From assembly GCA_963734955.1 (NCBI GenBank), contig CAVTJO010000014.1, forward strand, positions 496,001 to 560,000: a stretch of DNA of 64,000 bases, read 5' to 3'. The notes under the pieces were generated by a model. That model worked only from the letters and a program-made list of their open reading frames with translations, ran no database searches and was not told the DNA's origin. This document shows positions 1 through 9,490 of this stretch, piece by piece (the first letter of the stretch is position 1; every line of letters starts with the position of its first letter). A program made the translations under genes and the position numbers. Source of the DNA: UBA11986 sp963734955. Lineage in GTDB: Bacteria; Bacteroidota; Ignavibacteria; UBA10030; UBA6906.

Positions 1-29
1 CTGTTCATTCAGAATCTTGGCTGGTGAGA

Positions 30-2228
30 TCACTTTGTCTGCATGACGAACACACCATCCCAGTCTGCTGGAGGAGAGTTTACAGCGTAATGGGATGCTC
101 GTTCGACATAGAGTCGCGATGGATAATCGATTGGCCTGAGGTGCAGCGCCCGCTCAAACTCTCCGCGTGATTCTGCCCACCGTTGCTCCCTATAAAAGGA
201 CAGTCCTGAGTTGTACGCCGCAAGGAACTCCCGCGTGGTCCGGTCGATCTCATGCGGGTTGGCCTGCAGGAGCTCAAAGATCCTCAATGGAGCGGAGCGC
301 CCCTTCACAGCGATAAGGTCGAGCTCCCGACCGAGGATCGATTCTTTGACGAGCTCGTACGTCTGCTCGCTCACCATGATCTTGGATTTGTATTGCTTAT
401 TGGCACCTTCGAGCCGTGAGGCGAGGTTGACGCTGTCCCCGATCACGGTGTAATCGAACTTGCCCATTCCCCCCATGTTTCCCACCACCATCTCGCCGGT
501 GTTGATGCCGATGCGAATGTTGAGCGGCGGCTTTCCCTGTTGCATCCACGCGGCGCGAAGGGCAACAAGCCTTTCCTCCATTTGCAGAGCGCTGATGCAT
601 GCGCGTAAAGCGTGGTCTGCCTGCGGGATCGGCGCCCCCCAAAAGGCCATGATCGCATCTCCCTCGTATTTGTCCAGCGTCCCGTCGTTCCTAAACACAA
701 TGTCGGTCATTGCACTCAGGTATTCATTCAAATCGCCAACAAGCTCTTCCGGGGACATGCCCTCGGAGATTGTTGTGAACCCTTCGATATCGCTGAACAG
801 CACGGTAAGCTCCCGCCGCTCACCCCCAAGTTTCAGTTTGTCAGGATTGAGGATGAGCTCTTCCACGACAGACGGATTGACATAGGTACTGAACATCGCC
901 TTGATAAGCATCCGTTGTTTACGCTCGACAACGAAATGGTAAACCGTGCTGGAAACGTAACCCGCGAGTACTGCAAGTATCGGACTGATGGCCGTCATCA
1001 AATAGTTGTATTTGTTGAACAGCAGGAGAGCGACGAAGCCGACGACAAAGACTTCCGCCACGGCGAACAAGAAACCATTCAGCTCGACCAGGAAAGCGTG
1101 TCTGGTCTTCGAGCTCTTCAGCGCTGAGGTCACCAGGAACGTGATGATGGTAAGAATGATGACCAGAAGGATCTCTGTGGTTGCGGATTGCTTGCGCAGG
1201 AACTGGTTGCGCAGCACGTTCTCAATCACATTGGCGTGGATTTCCACTCCGTACATCAGATTGTCTCCCGGTTGTCGACCGCGCGCAAATGCAACAGGGA
1301 ACAAGTCGTGCTCTTCGGGAGCCATGGACCCCACGAGAACAATCTTGTCTTTGAAGGTACCGTCGTACAGGTATCCCATGTCAGGATCGCTGAACGTGTT
1401 GATTTCAGCCCCCGACTCCTTCTCCTCGGTTGTCTCCAGGGTTTCATCGTCAATGACGTCTGCGAATTTTACGCGACGGAAGGTTCCCGGGGGACCGTAG
1501 AAGTTGATCAGAAAGCTCGAAGCGTCGTACTTGGGGATCTCGGCATTGATGAAGACGAAGTGGTCGGCATAGTTCTCGACAATGCTGAGGGCCGGGAGCC
1601 CGAAGTATTTGTCGAGAATCGCGAACGCAAATGAGGGGATCAGCAGGCTGGTGTTCGTTCCCCACATCGGTCTGTACCGGCGCAGGACACCATCGGCATC
1701 GCTCAAAACATTCACGACGCCCAGGCAACTATCGGCGTCAAAAAATATGTTGCCATAGTTTTCGTTGGATGTGACAACTCTGTAGTCCTGTTCTTCTTGT
1801 GGTGCTTTGCCTGCGAGAACGGCAATTCCAGTTTCACGAATCGCCGCGCGCAATTCGTCGTCGTCCTTCTTACTGACCAGGCTCCCGCCGAGGATAAGGT
1901 CAATGCCAACTGCTCTTGCACCGGCGGCCTTCAGGTTACGAATGAGATGGGCATAGTAGGAGCGAGGCCACGGCCATTTTTCCGGAAGTGATTTGAAGGA
2001 CTCTTCCGAGATTTCAACAATGACGATCTCGCTCGAATCCTTGAACGTCGGATCGATTCCCCGGGATTCGAAGCGATAGTCGATGGACGCAAGCTCAAGA
2101 CGCTGAATAATGCCGAGCTTGAGAATATTGTCCTGCGTGATGACGATGATCAGAAATGCCACAGCCGTGGCGAGGCTCAGCTTTGATATCCAGAGGCGGT
2201 ATGTAGGAGAGAGACGCAGCCGTTTCAT
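30..2228 (-). CDS. CHASE2-domain class III adenylate/guanylate cyclase
   Basis: Membrane-bound nucleotide cyclase of 732 residues. A first membrane segment (about 14-33) leads into an extracytoplasmic CHASE2 sensor domain (about 45-345), then three membrane segments (about 352-435) and a class III catalytic domain (about 470-650). Metal-binding aspartates are visible in FSDIEGFT (D480) and in GDAIMAFWG (D524); the substrate/transition-state block FDYTVIGDSVNLASRLE holds N601 and R605. The C-terminal 665-710 looks like one or two TPR-type helices. It should make cAMP or cGMP in the cytoplasm in response to a periplasmic signal; which nucleotide is not certain. It is the last gene of a minus-strand set with an outer-membrane protein and a FecR-domain protein, a context known for CHASE2 cyclases elsewhere. 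It starts only 18 bases after the upstream gene. Confidence 0.92.
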   Translation of the reverse strand: MKRLRLSPTYRLWISKLSLATAVAFLIIVITQDNILKLGIIQRLELASIDYRFESRGIDPTFKDSSEIVIVEISEESFKSLPEKWPWPRSYYAHLIRNLKAAGARAVGIDLILGGSLVSKKDDDELRAAIRETGIAVLAGKAPQEEQDYRVVTSNENYGNIFFDADSCLGVVNVLSDADGVLRRYRPMWGTNTSLLIPSFAFAILDKYFGLPALSIVENYADHFVFINAEIPKYDASSFLINFYGPPGTFRRVKFADVIDDETLETTEEKESGAEINTFSDPDMGYLYDGTFKDKIVLVGSMAPEEHDLFPVAFARGRQPGDNLMYGVEIHANVIENVLRNQFLRKQSATTEILLVIILTIITFLVTSALKSSKTRHAFLVELNGFLFAVAEVFVVGFVALLLFNKYNYLMTAISPILAVLAGYVSSTVYHFVVERKQRMLIKAMFSTYVNPSVVEELILNPDKLKLGGERRELTVLFSDIEGFTTISEGMSPEELVGDLNEYLSAMTDIVFRNDGTLDKYEGDAIMAFWGAPIPQADHALRACISALQMEERLVALRAAWMQQGKPPLNIRIGINTGEMVVGNMGGMGKFDYTVIGDSVNLASRLEGANKQYKSKIMVSEQTYELVKESILGRELDLIAVKGRSAPLRIFELLQANPHEIDRTTREFLAAYNSGLSFYREQRWAESRGEFERALHLRPIDYPSRLYVERASHYAVNSPPADWDGVFVMQTK

Positions 2229-2245
2229 GTGGTGTCACGCCCTCG

Positions 2246-4780
2246 CTATACGTCGTAGCGGTAGCGCAAACTCCAAATGGTATCTTTTGATATCCCGTGA
2301 TTGTTGTAGAGACCGAATTGAAGCTCAAAGGTCATTGTCCGCATGGCGTTCCATGAAGCGCTCGCGTCCCAGGCCGTACGTTCAAAGTCACCAAACGTTG
2401 GGCTTGCGGTTGCCGCAATGGAGAAGATATCCTGAACAATCGCATACCGGGCGTTCAGAGAAAGAGTTGTGTAATTGAAATCCTGGCTTGTCCCTGTCGT
2501 GCCGATGGATGGAAGAGTATTGGTATTGATGTTCACATCAATGCTTGTCTGGAGTGGGACGGCATACCTGGTACTCAGCCCGAATCCGACAGTAAGGTTC
2601 TTCACGTTGTAATGACGCGGCGACCTATCGTCTCTGTTCGATGTGGAAAGGCTGAACGTGGCAGTATGATGTCCGGAGAGAATAAAATCGTACGCTGACT
2701 GAAGAAAAAACCTGTTCGTGGCATCATCGATGGAGTAATTGGCATTCAGCGTGTCGGAGAGGGAAATCCCGTTGTCGCTGGCGTACCGTGCAAATCCTGC
2801 AGTGACATTTGGATACTCCGGGTCAGGGTAGTAACTCACCGCGATGTTGAAATTCGTGAACGCCGTCGTTGCCACCTTCGTGTCGCTTGTATTGTCTTTC
2901 AGTAATTCCAAACTTGCTGTTGTAAGAACGCGGTTGTCCGCAAGCCGCACCCTGTCTGTAATATTGACGCCCCGGATGTCCTTTCGAATGAATGTCTGCC
3001 CGAAGGAATTGTAGTCACTTCCCCTAAAGAGATAGGTGAATTTGAGAGCGTTGTCGAAATAATTCAATCCAAGGCCAAGTTCATACGCGATCGTTGACAA
3101 CTTCTTGAAACTGAGAGGGCGCAAGTTGTCATTGACTGTAATGACATGCTCAAGGATATTCCGCAACTGCTTGATTTCTCCGACCTGATTGGGATACACA
3201 GAATCGATGTAAGCATCGGTGAATGTGCCGCTTGAGATGTCTGCGTTAAAAGCACTGAACGCTCCCTGTCCGGAAAGCTCAATGTGTTTTTCATCGAACC
3301 GTGCAATGAGATCGGAGCCAAGTACAAAATTCTCTTGAGGGCGGACACCATATTTTATGGAGCCAACATCGTCCTTCGCTTTGAGCCACGTAAGACCGAA
3401 TTGCCAGTCTCCTCCCGAACCGAAACTCGGCCGTATCGCGAAGAGATCCTGAGCGTATGTACCGTAGTTGAATTTTCCCCATGTTGTCGGGTCGATCGGC
3501 GCATAGGCTGCACCGGGATCTCTCAGCTGCTCGGCTGTCAAGCTGTCCCTTGCGATAACCTGCAGTAGCGATCCTTCGACAGCACGGCTCGTCTTTCCAA
3601 GTGTCATGTCAAGATTGAACCACCCGAGTCTGACGGCCGACGTAAGTCCGCGGACCCTTTTTCCACTCAGGATAAGGTTCGGAAATGAGGGATAAGCATC
3701 GCCATAGCCTACACGAACCCATGGAAGCTCGGCGCTTACAAAGAACCTGTCCTGTGGTTGACGGTCGGCTTTCTCATCGGAGGTGACGAAAGTGTTCGCA
3801 TTGAAACGCCAATCCCCTGTCGATCCGGAAAACATCAGGTTGGCCCGATTGTACCAAGTTCCCACAGAGCTGACATCTTCATGGCGTGATTCAAGTTGAA
3901 TTGAAGTATTGTACCGCCATTCCTCCGTTGGTTCGACCGGCGCAGCACTCCCCCCCAGGATGGTGAATGCGATTGACGAGCTGCGATGGAGATTGCCCTC
4001 ACGATTAAAAAGCCTCACCGTCAATCGGTGTCTGCCCGGCTTGATTGAGAGTCCCATGTTCTCTGGTGCTGCAACGATGATGTCGCCGCTGACCACTGCC
4101 GTTTCAGTTATATCAGCGCCGTCAAGGAGAAGCTGTGTGGCGCGTTTCACAACGATCGAATCAGCTCGAAGAAGTGAGACGGAGATAAGAAAGTCGTCCG
4201 GGGAAAGGCGGGAATCCGGCTCCGGGCTCAGGAACATGATTTGTGCGTCTGCCCCCGATTCTCCACTCACTGTGATCTGAAGAGTCTTTGCAGGCGGCGC
4301 CTCAAATGGATCCTGTGTCTCGCTGAGCGGGTACGACTCCAGTTTGCCCTCGCGGTTCACCAGAACGATGTAATACTCGACAAACGGCGGCAGGACGTCC
4401 TCTGCGGCGATGGTGGCGCTTGCAGTGTTCCCGATAATGTCCATCTCGACCCTGTCATAATCGCTTGAGCCGAACGGACGATAGACAAGAAACACCTTTT
4501 CTATTGTCTCTCCCTGCTGAAGCGCAACACTAACAGTGAGAGGGACTCTCGGAGCGGCAGAGGTTGGTAAAACAGATGCGACTTTCGTGGAAATCTGTGC
4601 TCGTCCCGGCGCAACCAGCACGATACAAATGGCCAACGTGGCAAGCAGCGAGAGCACCAATGGTCTGAGGACCCATGTCCGTACCGGAGACACGAGTTCT
4701 GTATGTGGGGAGTTAGTATTCAAAGACGTACCTAAACAGAGGAGGCCCGTTGGTCTATCTCCCGCTGGGCCTCCACACAA
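2246..4780 (-). CDS. Large outer-membrane beta-barrel protein of unknown family
   Basis: I do not recognise a named family. The product has a hydrophobic secretion signal near residues 38-62 ending ...GRAQ. Then come about 250 residues of beta-rich, immunoglobulin-like sequence (two blocks that look like cohesin or Ig-type sandwiches), and about 550 residues of alternating amphipathic strands with many aromatic and Tyr/Asn residues, typical of an outer-membrane barrel. It ends in alternating Arg/Tyr residues (RYRYDV) rather than a classical terminal Phe. The true start is unclear: the ATG at 4780 leaves a long N-terminus before the signal, and TTG/GTG codons near 4720 and 4693 would give a more normal signal peptide. 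It sits between the FecR protein and the cyclase, so a surface or envelope-sensing role is plausible but inferred. Confidence 0.7.
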   Translation of the reverse strand: MCGGPAGDRPTGLLCLGTSLNTNSPHTELVSPVRTWVLRPLVLSLLATLAICIVLVAPGRAQISTKVASVLPTSAAPRVPLTVSVALQQGETIEKVFLVYRPFGSSDYDRVEMDIIGNTASATIAAEDVLPPFVEYYIVLVNREGKLESYPLSETQDPFEAPPAKTLQITVSGESGADAQIMFLSPEPDSRLSPDDFLISVSLLRADSIVVKRATQLLLDGADITETAVVSGDIIVAAPENMGLSIKPGRHRLTVRLFNREGNLHRSSSIAFTILGGSAAPVEPTEEWRYNTSIQLESRHEDVSSVGTWYNRANLMFSGSTGDWRFNANTFVTSDEKADRQPQDRFFVSAELPWVRVGYGDAYPSFPNLILSGKRVRGLTSAVRLGWFNLDMTLGKTSRAVEGSLLQVIARDSLTAEQLRDPGAAYAPIDPTTWGKFNYGTYAQDLFAIRPSFGSGGDWQFGLTWLKAKDDVGSIKYGVRPQENFVLGSDLIARFDEKHIELSGQGAFSAFNADISSGTFTDAYIDSVYPNQVGEIKQLRNILEHVITVNDNLRPLSFKKLSTIAYELGLGLNYFDNALKFTYLFRGSDYNSFGQTFIRKDIRGVNITDRVRLADNRVLTTASLELLKDNTSDTKVATTAFTNFNIAVSYYPDPEYPNVTAGFARYASDNGISLSDTLNANYSIDDATNRFFLQSAYDFILSGHHTATFSLSTSNRDDRSPRHYNVKNLTVGFGLSTRYAVPLQTSIDVNINTNTLPSIGTTGTSQDFNYTTLSLNARYAIVQDIFSIAATASPTFGDFERTAWDASASWNAMRTMTFELQFGLYNNHGISKDTIWSLRYRYDV

Positions 4781-4859
4781 TCCTTACCTCACTCTGGCGT
4801 TGAGAGAACGAAGAGGTTCATGCAGTTCCCACTGTTCCTCGCGGCTCGAGTCTTGTCGA

Positions 4860-5567
4860 TCAATCCTTGTAGTCTATCTTGAGTTTCTTTGAGTTCCCCT
4901 TGCCATCCCTAAGCTCGAACTCGAGCTTGTTATCCTGGTCGCTCACTCTGGCAGCCTGTTGCGCTGCCGCTTTCTCTTCCGGTGTGGATGGACGCGTGGC
5001 AATGGTTCCGTCCGGATTCGAGATGCCGGTGAAACCAGCCAGAACACTAACCAGGTTCGACGATATGGTATTCTTAAACTCAATAACGCCTTCTGTAACG
5101 ATCAGTGTATCAGAAAGAGTGTTCGCCGTAAATGAGCCGCCGGTCCCCCGGATCGAAGCAACTGATGTCGGCGAACTGAACCGGAACTCCTCACCGGGTT
5201 GCTGCTTCTTAATGTTGAAGCCAACCACGCCGCTCTTCATTTCAACCTGTTTCGAAAATGTCGAGCCATCCGTTGCTCCGGTCACGGTCAATTCGGTCAG
5301 CTCTCGCACTCTCACAAGGCTGTTATCCTTGAACTTGACCACCGCAACGGATTTCGCCCCCGTTTTGACCCTGTCCCCCGAAGAGAGTGTTTCCCCCTTC
5401 TTCGCGTTCTGCCAGTCCTTGCCCTCTTCCTTGCGGGTGACATCAAGGATAACCTTGCTGATCAGGGCGACCGGGCTTGCAGTGGGGGGAACGGCACCGC
5501 TCGCTTGTACAAGCACCATGACGCATACCATAAGTGGGGCGATATAATGCTTCACACTTTTGTTCAT
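4860..5567 (-). CDS. Exported FecR-domain protein
   Basis: About 235 residues with an N-terminal signal peptide and a FecR domain (about 40-175). The domain shows the usual run: a raised threshold segment (GETLSSGDRVKTG), VKFKDNSLVRV, then FRFSSPTSVASIRGTGG. The C-terminal 50 residues are charged and low in complexity. Unlike FecR of iron signalling there is no cytoplasmic anti-sigma part, so this is the periplasmic FecR type often found beside CHASE2 cyclases and outer-membrane proteins. The ATG at 5567 is preferred over the one at 5573 because the GGGGG ribosome site lies 7 bases before 5567 and directly abuts 5573. Confidence 0.85.
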   Translation of the reverse strand: MNKSVKHYIAPLMVCVMVLVQASGAVPPTASPVALISKVILDVTRKEEGKDWQNAKKGETLSSGDRVKTGAKSVAVVKFKDNSLVRVRELTELTVTGATDGSTFSKQVEMKSGVVGFNIKKQQPGEEFRFSSPTSVASIRGTGGSFTANTLSDTLIVTEGVIEFKNTISSNLVSVLAGFTGISNPDGTIATRPSTPEEKAAAQQAARVSDQDNKLEFELRDGKGNSKKLKIDYKD

Positions 5568-5582
5568 GACCATCCCCCTTGT

Positions 5583-6658
5583 TTATTCTGATTTCACCGA
5601 TGTCACCGCGTCAGGATCCTGGCGCAGCTTGTTGACAATCTTCAGAAGGTCCGACGTTGAAATTGCACTGTCGTTGAGCCGAATGGATCCCGCTGCGGTG
5701 AATCCTTGTGCCTTGAGTTCATCAAATAACGTCTGGTATTGAGGCAATGCGCGTGCCAGTTCGTCAAGGATTGACGAGAGCGATTGCCCGTTGCTTGAAA
5801 CCACAGAGAATGAACGAAGGGCACTTTTGCGTGTGACAGTTGTTCCGCCTGTAGCGCCGGCCAATCCCTCAACGAACCAGACATACGTCTTCCCGGGCTC
5901 GAGGACACGTGTTCCTGACGATGGATATTGAAGCGAGTTCGTTGACGTTACGGTGGAATACTGGGGAACACCGGATGCTGCTTCCTCAAGCGAAGACTGG
6001 CCGGGGAGCTTTTCAAAAATCGAAATCCGCGCTGAAGGCCCGTCGTACTGCCACTGGAATAATGGAAACTGAGTGACAAATTGGTCGCCGTCGATTGGGG
6101 ATATCAGCTCCACGGTGGTTGGATTGGAGAGAATAATCGGGAATTCAGTCAGGAAGAGATGAGATTGTCCCATCGACGGACGTTACTATCACCGTGAATG
6201 TGTACGTCCCCGCCGGAATCTGACCCGAGGGCAAGGCCGTCTCTTCAAGCCGCCTCCGGGCGTTGTTATCCACATTATATTCTTCAAAATCGATTTTGCC
6301 AGTCCGCTCCAAGATCGAGATTTGAGACCGTCTTAGTGCCGATTACCCGGAAATGCTCTGTTCTGAAATTCACAGCCATTCTATGCGCTTCGCCATTCGG
6401 TAATACGAAGCCTGCATTCACTGTCATCTTGACCCAAAGGGTGTCAACACCTATCACATTGATATTTATTGTGAAGAGCCATTTGGGTGTTGTCGAGTGT
6501 CTGAAGTCGATGTCATTGACGGACAGCTGGTTTACGGGTGCTACACTGTGGGTGACGATGATGCTAATGGGGGATTGGCTGACCGCGATGGAAAAGGAAG
6601 AGAGCAGGCAGCAGAGTAAAGATACCCGTAGTGGAATACTACGATGGATCGTTCGCAT
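5583..6658 (-). CDS. Exported protein of unknown function, read in three frames
   Basis: One gene broken by two frameshifts. The first part (6658 to about 6297) has a signal peptide (MRTIHRSIPLRVSLL...) and a beta-rich domain. The middle part, read one frame over, continues with KIDFEEYNVDN and IPAGTYTFTVIV. The last part (about 6150 to 5583) contains VELISPIDGD, FPLFQWQYDG and YVWFVEG, which resemble fibronectin/Ig-type strands. The total of 1076 bases equals 358 codons plus 2 bases, which fits two single-base insertions. The last 60 residues are helical. It lies 10 bases before the FecR gene and is probably its operon leader. No family recognised. The breaks may be sequence errors. Confidence 0.6.
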
Positions 6659-6825
6659 ACTTCCCCCTCTTAAGAGTGTTTTGTTTGACAGGCCCAACAC
6701 CTGTGCACGGCGGAAAGTATAGTGAATTGTGCTCAATATTGCAAACGGAGGGTGGATGGTTGAGACCATCGTCACATTGGGCAGGCCGAAATGCGGGTCA
6801 CACAGAGAGCAGTTAGCATATCCCG

Positions 6826-8190
6826 CTAAAAGTTGATTATATCATTGATGACGACAAACGCCATGAACGCAAGGAGTAATGCAACACCGGCCCGCTGGAT
6901 CATGAGCTTGATCTTGACGGGTATTTCTCGTCTGAATACGGCCTCGTAGATCAGGAAGAACAAGTGACCGCCGTCGAGTGCGGGGAAGGGGAGGATATTG
7001 AGGATAGCGAGACTGATGCTCAGTAGTGCGACGAAGCCAAAGTATGTGATAATTCCGTGCTCGGCCGTTTGAGTCGCAATTTGTGCAATCTTGATCGGTC
7101 CCCCAATATTCTTTGTGAATGCAATTCTTCCGCTAACCATTTGCCAGATTTGCTGAAACGAGAGGCTGGTGACATTCACGATGTCGTTCAGCCCTTGCGG
7201 TAATGCCGAAATGATGGAATACCGCAGCTTCGTAACCGGACCGGTATATCGCGTTTCCAATGAAATGCCTATCCGTCCCTCTGGCGTCGGTACAGCGACT
7301 CCGCTCATTGTTTCAGCCCCTCGCCTCCATTCAACCAGCAACGGCTTTCCCACATTCGCCTTCACGAGTTCAATCACCTTCTGATTGAACTTCACAGGCG
7401 TTCCGTTGAGAGAAAGCAGAATGTCATTGGACTTCAGACCGAGCTTCTCTGCGGGTGTGCCGGGCTCGACCGTGGCAATAACAACCTCCGTGTTCGCTGG
7501 AATGATGCCGAACGAAATGTCCGATGGTTCAGGAAGCAAGGTATGCGGGAGAAAAAGGTCGACCTCTTTATCGTCGCGCATCACCGTGAATCGCAAGTCC
7601 CGGCCGTTGTTATCAATGTACACCTTGTTCAGGATCATGTCCCAGTGGCTGATGGCATCGCCGTTGATTGCCACCACCTTGTCGCCGGCGAGCAGTCCTG
7701 CCTTTGCCGCGGGGCTGTTCTCCACGACGTAGCCAATTTCCGTAGTGTCACGGATGCTTCGGCCCTGAGAGTAATTGATTCCCCAGAAGATGAAGATCGC
7801 AAGCAGAATGTTCATCAAGACTCCGGCGGATATAACGACCATCCGTTGCCACATTGGCTTGGCCCGGAACTCCCATGGCTGGGGAGGTTTTTCTGCGAAG
7901 TCTGTGTCGAAGCTCTCGTCAATCATTCCCTCGATCTTCACATAGCCACCTATGGGAAACGCAGCGACCCTGTAGTCGGTATGGTTCTCCAGATCAATTG
8001 TCTCGTCAAGGGTCCAGAAGCTGAAGCCATTGACCTTGTTGTATCCAAACAGTCTGTATCCCATTCCGAGTGCAAACACCTGTGCCCGCATACCACAGAG
8101 CTTTGCCGCAAGGAAATGTCCCAACTCATGCACGAAGACAAGTATCCCGAGTGTAATGACAAAGTAAAATACGGTATCCAGAAACTGCAT
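6826..8190 (-). CDS. rseP: Site-2 intramembrane zinc protease RseP
   Basis: M50 site-2 protease of 454 residues that cleaves membrane-bound substrates such as anti-sigma factors inside the inner membrane. The first membrane helix carries HELGH at 21-25 and the last-but-one carries LDGG with D406, together the zinc site. Two PDZ domains lie between (about 165-245 and 250-325), each with the carboxylate-binding region (ENSPAAKAGLLAGDKVV; VEPGTPAEKLGLKSNDI). Length is normal. It follows dxr on the same strand after 16 bases, a pairing widespread in bacteria. An ECF sigma factor is present at 48 kb but without an obvious anti-sigma partner, so its substrate cannot be named here. Confidence 0.96.
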   Translation of the reverse strand: MQFLDTVFYFVITLGILVFVHELGHFLAAKLCGMRAQVFALGMGYRLFGYNKVNGFSFWTLDETIDLENHTDYRVAAFPIGGYVKIEGMIDESFDTDFAEKPPQPWEFRAKPMWQRMVVISAGVLMNILLAIFIFWGINYSQGRSIRDTTEIGYVVENSPAAKAGLLAGDKVVAINGDAISHWDMILNKVYIDNNGRDLRFTVMRDDKEVDLFLPHTLLPEPSDISFGIIPANTEVVIATVEPGTPAEKLGLKSNDILLSLNGTPVKFNQKVIELVKANVGKPLLVEWRRGAETMSGVAVPTPEGRIGISLETRYTGPVTKLRYSIISALPQGLNDIVNVTSLSFQQIWQMVSGRIAFTKNIGGPIKIAQIATQTAEHGIITYFGFVALLSISLAILNILPFPALDGGHLFFLIYEAVFRREIPVKIKLMIQRAGVALLLAFMAFVVINDIINF

Positions 8191-8206
8191 TGGTAATTCC
8201 CCTCTC

Positions 8207-9370
8207 CTAGTGTGTTACTGCTGCCGACGATCGGCAGAGCTCGCGCGTATCACGGTCAGCTTTTACGACATCCTCCAGGGAAATGTTGTGGACAGGCGTG
8301 TGGGCTGAGAGTGCATGTTCGATCATGGACGGGATCGCATCGAACGACAGCAGCCCGTCAAGAAAAAGTCGCACGGCAATCTCGTTTGCGGCATTCAAGA
8401 CTGCCGGGGCGGTACCACCCATCTCAAGCGCACTGTACGCTAGTGCAAGGCACCTGAACTTCGCGGTATCAGGCATTTGGAATGTCATCTGTCGGAGTGT
8501 TGTGAAGTCAAGCCGTTTGTAGCCCGCAGCGGGGCGTTCGGGGTACATGAGTGCGTACTGGATCGGCAATTTCATGTCCGGGAAACCAAGCTGTGCCTTG
8601 ATGGATCCATCAGCGAATTCCACCATTGAGTGAATAATGGACTGCGGATGGATCACCACCTCGATCTTTTCCGGAGGGAGGCCAAATAGCCAGAACGCCT
8701 CGATCACTTCGAGTCCCTTATTCATAAGCGTGGCAGAGTCGATCGTGATTTTGTTTCCCATCTTCCACGTCGGATGATTCAACGCCTGCTCGACAGTGAT
8801 GGTTCTGAACAGGTCCTTGTCCAGATTAAGGAATGGGCCTCCCGATGCGGTAAGAATAAGCCTGTCCACAGAACGGATGGTCTCACCGCGCAAACATTGC
8901 AGGATTGCGCTATGTTCACTGTCCACAGGAAGCAACTGAACACCCCGTTCCCGCACCTGACGCATGATGATCTCACCAGCTACAACAAGCGTTTCTTTGT
9001 TTGCGAGAGCGATGTTTTTGCCGGCATTGATGGCACCGAGAGTAGGTTTCACCCCGGCGAACCCAACCAGAGCACTCAAGACAATGTCAACGTCTTGGCG
9101 TTGGACAATTTCCATCAAACCCTCTTCTCCAATCAGCACTTCTGTCGTACCATTGACGAATTTCCTGAGTAGAGATCCCTGACATTCATCAAGGAGCACA
9201 ACACCCTTGGGTCTAAAGTGGCGTATCTGTTCCTGCAGAAGGTCGACGTTTCGGTTTGCAGTCAGGTACGTTACGCGAAAGTGGTCCGGAAGATTTGCAA
9301 TAACATCCAGCGCACTGCGCCCGATGGAGCCGGTGGAGCCGAGGATGGCTATGTTGCGGGGTTTGTTCAA
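8207..9370 (-). CDS. dxr: 1-deoxy-D-xylulose 5-phosphate reductoisomerase
   Basis: Second step of the non-mevalonate isoprenoid pathway: it converts DXP to 2-C-methyl-D-erythritol 4-phosphate using NADPH. The 387 residues match the family length. Visible features are the nucleotide-binding GSTGSIG at 11-17, the metal/substrate region VDSEHSAI, the SGGPF flap motif and MNKGLEVIEAFWLFG with the second metal ligand. It is the first gene of the dxr-rseP pair. Confidence 0.97.
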   Translation of the reverse strand: MNKPRNIAILGSTGSIGRSALDVIANLPDHFRVTYLTANRNVDLLQEQIRHFRPKGVVLLDECQGSLLRKFVNGTTEVLIGEEGLMEIVQRQDVDIVLSALVGFAGVKPTLGAINAGKNIALANKETLVVAGEIIMRQVRERGVQLLPVDSEHSAILQCLRGETIRSVDRLILTASGGPFLNLDKDLFRTITVEQALNHPTWKMGNKITIDSATLMNKGLEVIEAFWLFGLPPEKIEVVIHPQSIIHSMVEFADGSIKAQLGFPDMKLPIQYALMYPERPAAGYKRLDFTTLRQMTFQMPDTAKFRCLALAYSALEMGGTAPAVLNAANEIAVRLFLDGLLSFDAIPSMIEHALSAHTPVHNISLEDVVKADRDTRELCRSSAAVTH

Positions 9371-9490
9371 TATCTATAGACCAATGAACCCTGTTCGAAC
9401 AAGTGATAGAACTGGGACGATGCACTTGTCCGTTCGAAAACGTCATTTAAGTTACGTAAAACCGTTATGCTTATCAAGACACAGTCGCGC

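Noticed and set aside
4879..5547. Long open frame (222 codons) opposite the FecR gene
   Set aside because: It mirrors the codon pattern of the FecR gene, has no ribosome site and resembles no protein I know. The FecR reading has a signal peptide and domain motifs.
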